Shown: piece after piece, positions 58,759 through 64,000 of the stretch | How the letters are laid out: every line of letters begins with the position of its first letter | Numbering within the stretch: the first letter of the stretch is position 1 | DNA from: Candidatus Eisenbergiella intestinipullorum | GTDB lineage: Bacteria > Bacillota > Clostridia > Lachnospirales > Lachnospiraceae | Direction: 5' to 3' | DNA length: 64,000 bases | Assembly: GCA_019119815.1 (NCBI GenBank) | Contig: DWWH01000007.1 | Location: 1 to 64,000, forward strand | Translations under genes and position numbers: made by a program | The notes under the pieces: model-generated | Told to the model about the DNA's origin: nothing | The model's database searches: none | Seen by the model: only the letters and a program-made list of their open reading frames with translations

Positions 58759-59220
58759 ATGAAGTGTCCATTCTGCGGTCACGACAATACCCGCGTGATC
58801 GATTCCAGACCTGCGGATGAGAATAACTCCATCCGCCGCCGCCGTGTCTGCGACGAGTGCAGCCGGCGGTTCACCACCTATGAAAAGGTGGAGACCATCC
58901 CTCTGATCGTGATCAAAAAGGATGACAACCGGGAGACCTACGATCGCTCCAAGATCGAGGCAGGGGTTCTGCGCGCCTGCCATAAGCGTCCGGTGAGCGC
59001 GAACCAGATCACGAGGCTGGTGGACGATGTGGAAACGGAGATCTTCAACCGGGGAGAGAAGGAGATCCCCAGCCGGATCATCGGCGAGCTGGTCATGGAC
59101 AGGCTCAAGAGCCTGGATGCGGTCGCCTATGTGCGTTTCGCCTCGGTCTACCGGGAATTCAAGGACATCAACACCTTTATGGATGAACTGAAGAAGGTGA
59201 TGGGCGGCAAGGAGCAGTGA
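58759..59220 (+). CDS. nrdR: Transcriptional repressor NrdR
   Basis: A 153-residue regulator of ribonucleotide reductase genes. The N-terminal zinc ribbon has [17 protein letters not shown] and the second Cys pair in [12 protein letters not shown]. The ATP-cone (about 45-140) has [19 protein letters not shown]. It binds dATP/ATP and NrdR boxes upstream of nrd operons. The length fits (about 150-155). GGAAGGAGAGGAAAC precedes the ATG. Confidence 0.97.
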   Translation: MKCPFCGHDNTRVIDSRPADENNSIRRRRVCDECSRRFTTYEKVETIPLIVIKKDDNRETYDRSKIEAGVLRACHKRPVSANQITRLVDDVETEIFNRGEKEIPSRIIGELVMDRLKSLDAVAYVRFASVYREFKDINTFMDELKKVMGGKEQ

Positions 59221-59237
59221 CGAAGGGGAAATTTTTC

Positions 59238-59266
59238 TTGCTTTTTCCGTGCTTTGCGTATACAAT
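59238..59266 (+). promoter_or_regulatory. SigA promoter of the peptide transporter operon
   Basis: TTGCTT at 59238-59243 and TACAAT at 59261-59266 are 17 bp apart, giving a leader of about 75 nt before the binding-protein start at 59349. Confidence 0.55.
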
Positions 59267-59348
59267 AGGCCAGTAAGTTTAAAAAACTAAATAAAGATCA
59301 GGTACTTTCACGCAGGACGTAAAAGTGCTGAGAGAGAAAGGAAAACAC

Positions 59349-60866
59349 ATGAAGACAAAAGCGGCAAAAAGGATTCTTTTGACTTTGGTGTGCAGTGCGC
59401 TGACTGTTGCACTGGGCGCATGCTCAGGTGATAAGGCAGGGGAGAGCTCTTCTCAGATCACGATTGGGATACCTCAGGACATTGAGGACAGTCTTGACCC
59501 CCACAAAGCGGTGGCGGCAGGAACCAAGGAGGTATTGTTCAATCTGTACGAAGGTCTTGTCAAGCCCGACAGCAGCGGAGAACTGCAGCCGGCTCTTGCC
59601 AGTGATTATTCGGTATCGGAGGATGCGGTCACCTATACCTTTACCCTGAGGGACGGGGTAAAATTCCATGACGGCAGTACGGTAACGGCCGAAGACGTGA
59701 AGTATTCCATAGACAGATGCGCCGATACCACGAACGGGGAACCCCTGGTAGCGGCGTATTCCAATATTCAGAGCGTCAACATCGTGGATGAGGACACGGT
59801 GGAGGTGGTCTTAAAGACGCCGGACTCCGATTTCCTCGCCAATATGACCACGGCCATCATTCCGGCCTCCAATGAAAGCCCGGATACCAATCCCATCGGG
59901 ACCGGACCTTATCAGTATGTGTCCCGTTCCCCGCAGGAAAATTTCGTGCTGAAGAAGTTTGAAGACTACTGGGGGACACCGGCCAATATCGAGAATGTTA
60001 CCTTTAAGGTATGCGCCAATGCGGATTCCATCGTGATGGATCTTCAGGGCGGATCCATCGACATGTTCGCCCGGCTGACCACCACCCAGGCATCCCAGCT
60101 CGGGGATCAGTTCGAGGTCCTGGAAGGAACCATGAACCTGGTGCAGGCCCTTTATCTGAACAATGCGGCGGAGCCCTTTAACGATGAGCGGGTGCGGAAG
60201 GCGCTCTGCTATGCGGTGGACCCGCAGGGGATCATGGATCTGATCTCCGACGGAAAGGGGACGCGGATCGGAAGCAGCATGTTTCCGGCCTTTGAAAAGT
60301 ATTACATGCCGGAACTGAGCGATATGTACAGCCAGGATTTTGACCGTGCCAGGGAGCTGCTTTCCGAGGCGGGCTATCCCGACGGCTTCACCTTCACGAT
60401 CACGGTGCCCTCCAACTACCAGCAGCATATTGATACGGCGCAGGTGCTGGCGGAGCAGCTGAAAAATATCGGTGTGACGGCAAAGATCGAGCTGGTGGAG
60501 TGGGAAACCTGGGTTTCCGAGGCCTATACCAACCGGAATTTCCAGGCCACAGTGGTGGGAGTGGACGCTTCCAATCTGACCGCCTCCGCCCTGCTTTCCC
60601 GATTCGTATCGGATGCTCCGGACAATTTTATCAATTTTGACAACGCGGACTATGATGCGGCCTTTGCCCGTGCGGAGGCTTCCGTGGATGATGCGGAAAA
60701 GACGGAAAACTATAAGGAATGCGAACGCCTGCTGGCGGAGCATGCCGCAAACGTTTATATCCAGGATCTTCCGTGCCTGGTGGCTCTGAATAAAAAATAT
60801 GCGGGATATGAATTTTACCCGCTGTATGTGCAGGATATTTCCAAACTCTATATCGTGGAAGAATAA
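59349..60866 (+). CDS. Peptide/nickel ABC transporter substrate-binding lipoprotein
   Basis: A 505-residue SBP family 5 (OppA/DppA-like) protein. The N-terminal lipoprotein signal ends in the lipobox VALGAC with Cys at about residue 25. The family 5 signature KFHDGSTVTAEDVKYSIDR lies near 110, and YLNNAAEPFNDERVRKALCYA near 270. It captures peptides, or nickel complexes in some relatives, at the membrane face. The start at 59349 follows GAAAGGAAAACAC; the frame is open eight codons earlier. Two permease and two ATPase genes follow in the standard order. Confidence 0.93.
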   Translation: MKTKAAKRILLTLVCSALTVALGACSGDKAGESSSQITIGIPQDIEDSLDPHKAVAAGTKEVLFNLYEGLVKPDSSGELQPALASDYSVSEDAVTYTFTLRDGVKFHDGSTVTAEDVKYSIDRCADTTNGEPLVAAYSNIQSVNIVDEDTVEVVLKTPDSDFLANMTTAIIPASNESPDTNPIGTGPYQYVSRSPQENFVLKKFEDYWGTPANIENVTFKVCANADSIVMDLQGGSIDMFARLTTTQASQLGDQFEVLEGTMNLVQALYLNNAAEPFNDERVRKALCYAVDPQGIMDLISDGKGTRIGSSMFPAFEKYYMPELSDMYSQDFDRARELLSEAGYPDGFTFTITVPSNYQQHIDTAQVLAEQLKNIGVTAKIELVEWETWVSEAYTNRNFQATVVGVDASNLTASALLSRFVSDAPDNFINFDNADYDAAFARAEASVDDAEKTENYKECERLLAEHAANVYIQDLPCLVALNKKYAGYEFYPLYVQDISKLYIVEE

Positions 60867-60952
60867 AGGGTGTGCGCTGTACACCATCCGCGCTGCGCGC
60901 TGCCCGGCAGACAGCCGGCGGCCCGGAGCGCGCAGATTGCAGGAGGATCGGC

Positions 60953-61894
60953 ATGAAGCTTTTTGTCCGGAAATTCATATCCATGCTCATCACCGTCCTG
61001 GCGGTGGCTTTCCTGGTGTTTCTTGCCTTCGCCGTGATCCCGGGAGATCCGGCCACGGCGCAGCTGGGGACGCAGGCCACGCCGGAACGGGTGGAGGCCC
61101 TGCGGGAAGAGATGGGGCTGAACCGGCCCTTTCCGGTGCGGTTCGCAGAATGGGCGTTCGGCATGCTGCACGGCGATATGGGAACTTCCTACAGCTACGG
61201 AACGCCGGTTTCCGAGCTGGTGGGAGACAAGCTTCCCATCACCCTGACTCTGACACTGATGGCCTTTGTCATCATGCTGATCATCGCCGTGCCTCTCGGC
61301 CTGTACACCGCAGGTCATGAGGGAGGGGCGGCGGACCATGCGGTCATGGCCGTAAACCAGGTGATCATGGCGGTGCCCCCTTTCTTTTCCGGCATCCTGA
61401 TCACGCTGGCGTTCGGCCTGCTTCTTCACCTGTTCACACCGGGGGGCTATGTTTCCTATACGCAGAGCATACCGGGATTTTTGGGGTATCTGTTTTTCCC
61501 GTCCCTGGCGATCGCCCTGCCCAGGGCGGCCATGACCGTGAAGCTGCTGCGAAGCTGCCTGATCGGAGAAAAGCGCCTGGATTACGCCAGGACCGCCTAC
61601 AGCAGGGGAAACAGCACGAAGCAGGTCCTGTACCATCATCTTCTGAAAAACGCCATGATCCCGGTGATCACCTTCCTGGGGATGACGCTGTCCGATATGG
61701 TAGCAGGAAGCATCGTCATCGAGCAGGTCTTCAACATTCCGGGACTGGGCCGGATCCTTTTGACCTCCATTTCCAACCGGGATTATCCGGTGGTGGAGGC
61801 TGTCATCGTTCTGCTGGCGTTTTTGATCATTTTCATCAATTTCCTGGTGGACTGCATCTACAGAAGAGTGGACCCCAGGGTGCGGGTGCAGTAG
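60953..61894 (+). CDS. Peptide ABC transporter permease (OppB/DppB-like)
   Basis: A 313-residue inner-membrane permease. Six hydrophobic segments are seen. The N-terminal IPGDPATAQLGTQATPERVE and LNRPFPVRFAEW signatures are typical of DppB/OppB, and the EAA-type ATPase-coupling loop has DYARTAYSRGNSTKQVLYHH near 215. GGAGGATCGGC precedes the ATG at 60953; the frame is open upstream but overlaps no gene there. It forms a heterodimer with the next permease. Confidence 0.93.
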   Translation: MKLFVRKFISMLITVLAVAFLVFLAFAVIPGDPATAQLGTQATPERVEALREEMGLNRPFPVRFAEWAFGMLHGDMGTSYSYGTPVSELVGDKLPITLTLTLMAFVIMLIIAVPLGLYTAGHEGGAADHAVMAVNQVIMAVPPFFSGILITLAFGLLLHLFTPGGYVSYTQSIPGFLGYLFFPSLAIALPRAAMTVKLLRSCLIGEKRLDYARTAYSRGNSTKQVLYHHLLKNAMIPVITFLGMTLSDMVAGSIVIEQVFNIPGLGRILLTSISNRDYPVVEAVIVLLAFLIIFINFLVDCIYRRVDPRVRVQ

Positions 61895-61969
61895 AGCGCG
61901 GCGTTTCTGCCTGCGGCTCCTGCGCCCCGGACGGACATGAGACGGCGGCCGCCCGGAGGGAGATTTGCT

Positions 61970-62779
61970 ATGAAAAAGAAGAAAAATTTCAATCTGCTGT
62001 GCGGAGGAGCGATCACTCTGTTCGTGCTTCTGGTGGTGGCGGCCGGGGCTGTCTGGACGCCCTGGGATCCCAACGCCATGGATGAAACGGCGCGCTTCGC
62101 CGGGATGAGCCTTTCCCATCCCTTCGGCTGTGACAATTTCGGCAGGGACATCCTGAGCCGGGTAATGAAGGGCGGCGGGATGACGCTTCTCATCGCGGCG
62201 GCCACGGTGGCCTTCGGCACCTTTTTCGGCGTGCTGCTCGGCGCCGTTACCGGATATTTCGGCGGCTGGCTGGATGAGGTGCTGATGCGCATCAACGATG
62301 TGCTTTTCGCCTTTCCCAGCATTTTGCTTGCGCTGGTGTTCATCAGCCTGCTCGGTTCGGGAAAGGGAAATGTGATCCTGGCTTTGGGCGTGGCCTTCAT
62401 CCCCAGCTTTGCCAGGATCGTGCGGGGAGAATTCATTCGCTGCAAAACGATGGATTACGTGAAGCTGGCCAGGCTCGCCGGGGCGAAGGACCTGCGCATC
62501 ATGTTCGTCCATATTCTGCCGAATACCATGCAGGTGCTGCTTCCGGCGGTGATGATCGGCTTTAATAATGCGGTGCTGGCGGAGGCGGGCATGAGCTATC
62601 TGGGGATCGGCGTGCAGCCGCCGGATTCCAGCCTGGGGCGGATGCTTTCGGAATCCCAGAGCTATCTGTTCACCTCGCCCGGCTCCGCCCTGTTTCCGGG
62701 ACTGTTTCTGGTCCTCATGGTTCTGGGCTTCAGCCTTCTGGCGGACGGGCTGAAGGAAAAGGGCGCGCAGCCCGTCTGA
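61970..62779 (+). CDS. Peptide ABC transporter permease (OppC/DppC-like)
   Basis: A 269-residue permease. It starts with one membrane segment (about 8-28) and has the DppC-type HPFGCDNFGRDILSRVMKGG segment near 45, GAVTGYFGGWLDEVLMRINDV near 105, and the coupling loop DYVKLARLAGAKDLRIMFVH near 165. The short N-terminus is normal for this subunit. GGAGGGAGATTTGCT precedes the start. It pairs with the OppB-like permease. Confidence 0.93.
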   Translation: MKKKKNFNLLCGGAITLFVLLVVAAGAVWTPWDPNAMDETARFAGMSLSHPFGCDNFGRDILSRVMKGGGMTLLIAAATVAFGTFFGVLLGAVTGYFGGWLDEVLMRINDVLFAFPSILLALVFISLLGSGKGNVILALGVAFIPSFARIVRGEFIRCKTMDYVKLARLAGAKDLRIMFVHILPNTMQVLLPAVMIGFNNAVLAEAGMSYLGIGVQPPDSSLGRMLSESQSYLFTSPGSALFPGLFLVLMVLGFSLLADGLKEKGAQPV

Positions 62780-62797
62780 AAAAAGGAGGCTTGGGAT

Positions 62798-63619
62798 ATG
62801 CTGGACGTGATCGATCTGAACCTGGTATTTTCCGATCATCTGGTCCCGGAAACGGTGGTACATCATCTGAATCTGCATATGGACGAGGGCGATCTGGTAG
62901 GGCTGGTGGGAGAATCCGGTTCCGGAAAATCCATGACGGCCCTGGCGATCGCGGGGCTTCTTGCCCGGCATGATATGAAAAAGACGGGACAGATCCTGTT
63001 TCGCGGAACGGACCTTCTGACCTGTCCGAGAAAACAGCTGCGTTCCATCCAGGGAGACGGGATCGGGATCGTCTTTCAGGAGCCGCAGACCTCCCTGAAT
63101 CCGGTGTACCCGGTGGGCTGGCAGGTGGAGGAGAGCCTGCGCATCCACCGGCCCGGGATGAGTCCGGAGGAGAGAAGAAAGCGGGCGCTGCAGATGCTTT
63201 CCGAGGTGGAGCTCTCCGATCCGGAGCGCATTTATGTTTCCTACCCCCATCAGCTTTCCGGGGGACAGCGCCAGCGCGTCATGATCGCGGCGGCCATGAT
63301 CTGCACCCCTTCCCTCCTGATCGCGGACGAGCCCACCACGGCTCTGGATGTGACGGTCCAGCTTTCCATTGTGAAGCTCCTGGGCAGGCTGTCCCGGGAG
63401 CAGAAGACGGCCATCCTGTTCATTTCTCATGATCTGAGCCTGGTGCGGAGGCTGTGCGGACGGATCGTGGTGATGAAGGATGGGAGAGTGGTGGAGCAGG
63501 GAGAGACGGAGCAGATCTATACCTGTCCCCAGGCGGAATACACGAAAAAGCTGATCGCATCGATCCCCCGGATCGAAAGAAGGAAGAACATTCCGCAGAT
63601 AAAGGGAGGCGCAGAATGA
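62798..63619 (+). CDS. Peptide ABC transporter ATP-binding protein (OppD/DppD-like)
   Basis: A 273-residue ABC ATPase. Walker A is LVGESGSGKSMTA near residue 37, the Q loop IGIVFQEPQTSLNPV, signature LSGGQRQRVMIA near 155, Walker B LLIADEPTTALD and H-loop FISHDLSLV. It is somewhat short for OppD (about 320), with the C-terminal oligopeptide extension mostly absent. It starts 18 nt after the OppC-like gene and overlaps the next ATPase gene by 4 nt. Confidence 0.93.
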   Translation: MLDVIDLNLVFSDHLVPETVVHHLNLHMDEGDLVGLVGESGSGKSMTALAIAGLLARHDMKKTGQILFRGTDLLTCPRKQLRSIQGDGIGIVFQEPQTSLNPVYPVGWQVEESLRIHRPGMSPEERRKRALQMLSEVELSDPERIYVSYPHQLSGGQRQRVMIAAAMICTPSLLIADEPTTALDVTVQLSIVKLLGRLSREQKTAILFISHDLSLVRRLCGRIVVMKDGRVVEQGETEQIYTCPQAEYTKKLIASIPRIERRKNIPQIKGGAE

Positions 63620-64000
63620 GGCAGAAAGGAAAAGGCCCCTTCCAGACGGTCCTTTCACAGGATCATATTCTGGAGGTGGAAAACCTGAGCGTTTCCTACG
63701 AACGCCAGAAAAACGGACTCTTTGAAAAAAAAGAGAAGATGCAGGTTCTGCATGATGTTTCTTTTTTTATCCAAAAGGGAGAGATGCTGGGCCTGGTGGG
63801 CGAGAGCGGCTGCGGAAAATCCACGCTTTCCCGGGCGATCCTTGGCCTGCTTCCCGGTTATGAAGGGACCATCCGCTGTGCGGCCAGCCGGCCGCAGATG
63901 GTGTTTCAGGATCCCTATAGCTCCTTAAACCCTGCCAGAAAGGTGGGCTGGATCCTGGAGGAGCCCCTGAAGCTGAACGCCGGCCTGCTGCGGAAAACGG
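63616..64000 (+). CDS. Peptide ABC transporter ATP-binding protein (OppF/DppF-like), partial
   Basis: The start ATG at 63616 overlaps the preceding stop (ATGA). The visible 128 residues show the OppF-type N-terminus LEVENLSVSYERQ, Walker A GLVGESGCGKSTLSRAILGL and the Q-loop region PQMVFQDPYSSLNPARKVGW, in order. The gene runs off the window end, before the signature and Walker B motifs. It would be the second ATPase of the transporter. Confidence 0.9.
   Translation, partial: MRQKGKGPFQTVLSQDHILEVENLSVSYERQKNGLFEKKEKMQVLHDVSFFIQKGEMLGLVGESGCGKSTLSRAILGLLPGYEGTIRCAASRPQMVFQDPYSSLNPARKVGWILEEPLKLNAGLLRKT

Noticed and set aside
60848..63658. A very long minus-strand open frame opposite the peptide transporter operon
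   Set aside because: The plus strand encodes clear OppB/C/D proteins with all motifs. The antisense frame is low-complexity, His/Gln/Arg-rich and has no recognisable domain.

Overview
The window looks like chromosomal DNA of an endospore-forming Clostridia bacterium, most likely Lachnospiraceae. The evidence is the sporulation set (gpr, spoIIP, sigK, spoIIGA-sigE-sigG, ymxH), CodY, a two-subunit iron-sulfur serine dehydratase, clostridial gene order, strong GGAGG ribosome binding sites and moderately high GC. No phage, IS transposase, CRISPR array or tRNA gene was recognised. Assignment below family level is not possible from what I can see.

Layout. 1-330: 3' end of a 23S rRNA gene and its terminator, with no 5S gene behind it. 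0.4-4.2 kb: S1-domain RNA-binding protein, YcxB-like membrane protein, nucleoside phosphorylase, a lone FakA-type domain and a GNAT. 4.2-12.8 kb: rpsT facing away from gpr-spoIIP-lepA, then a chromate-transporter pair with its LysR regulator, then hemW. 13-21.8 kb: sigK, comM-dprA, topA, codY, rpsB-tsf. 22-36.5 kb: accessory metabolism with serine dehydratase, acetyltransferase, DegV, Na+/alanine symporter, anion permease, hypB, MATE pump, an ANT(6)-like nucleotidyltransferase, a kinase/acetyltransferase fusion and AraC plus GH31. 36.5-38.6 kb: an AT-rich two-gene ATPase/DUF4276 module on the minus strand, probably anti-phage. 38.6-40.6 kb: split LysO exporter and a zone of gene decay with a folded palindromic element. 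40.6-47.5 kb: AraC/GH127, a secreted SGNH hydrolase and the Trk potassium system. 47.6-53.1 kb: pyrH-frr-uppS-cdsA-dxr-rseP. 53-59.2 kb: DUF3048 protein, Ser/Thr kinase, spoIIGA-sigE-sigG-ymxH, nrdR. 59.3-64 kb: an oligopeptide ABC transporter cut by the window end.

How the genes work together. Spore formation is the main theme. SpoIIGA processes pro-SigE in the mother cell, SigG acts in the forespore, SigK acts late in the mother cell, SpoIIP drives engulfment and Gpr degrades SASPs at germination. A TGTCGAA box and a wide-spaced promoter before spoIIGA suggest Spo0A control. The block commonly ordered rpsB-tsf-pyrH-frr-uppS-cdsA-dxr-rseP is split here by about 26 kb of accessory genes, and lepA-hemW is split in the same way. 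Two AraC/glycosidase pairs point to growth on xylosyl- and arabinosyl-containing plant glycans.

Most promising for novelty: the ATPase/DUF4276 module, the 151-bp nested palindrome at 40372-40522, the repeated GCCGCC/GGCGGC hairpins just before start codons, the kinase-acetyltransferase fusion with an internal ribosome site, and the structured leaders of rpsB and uppS.
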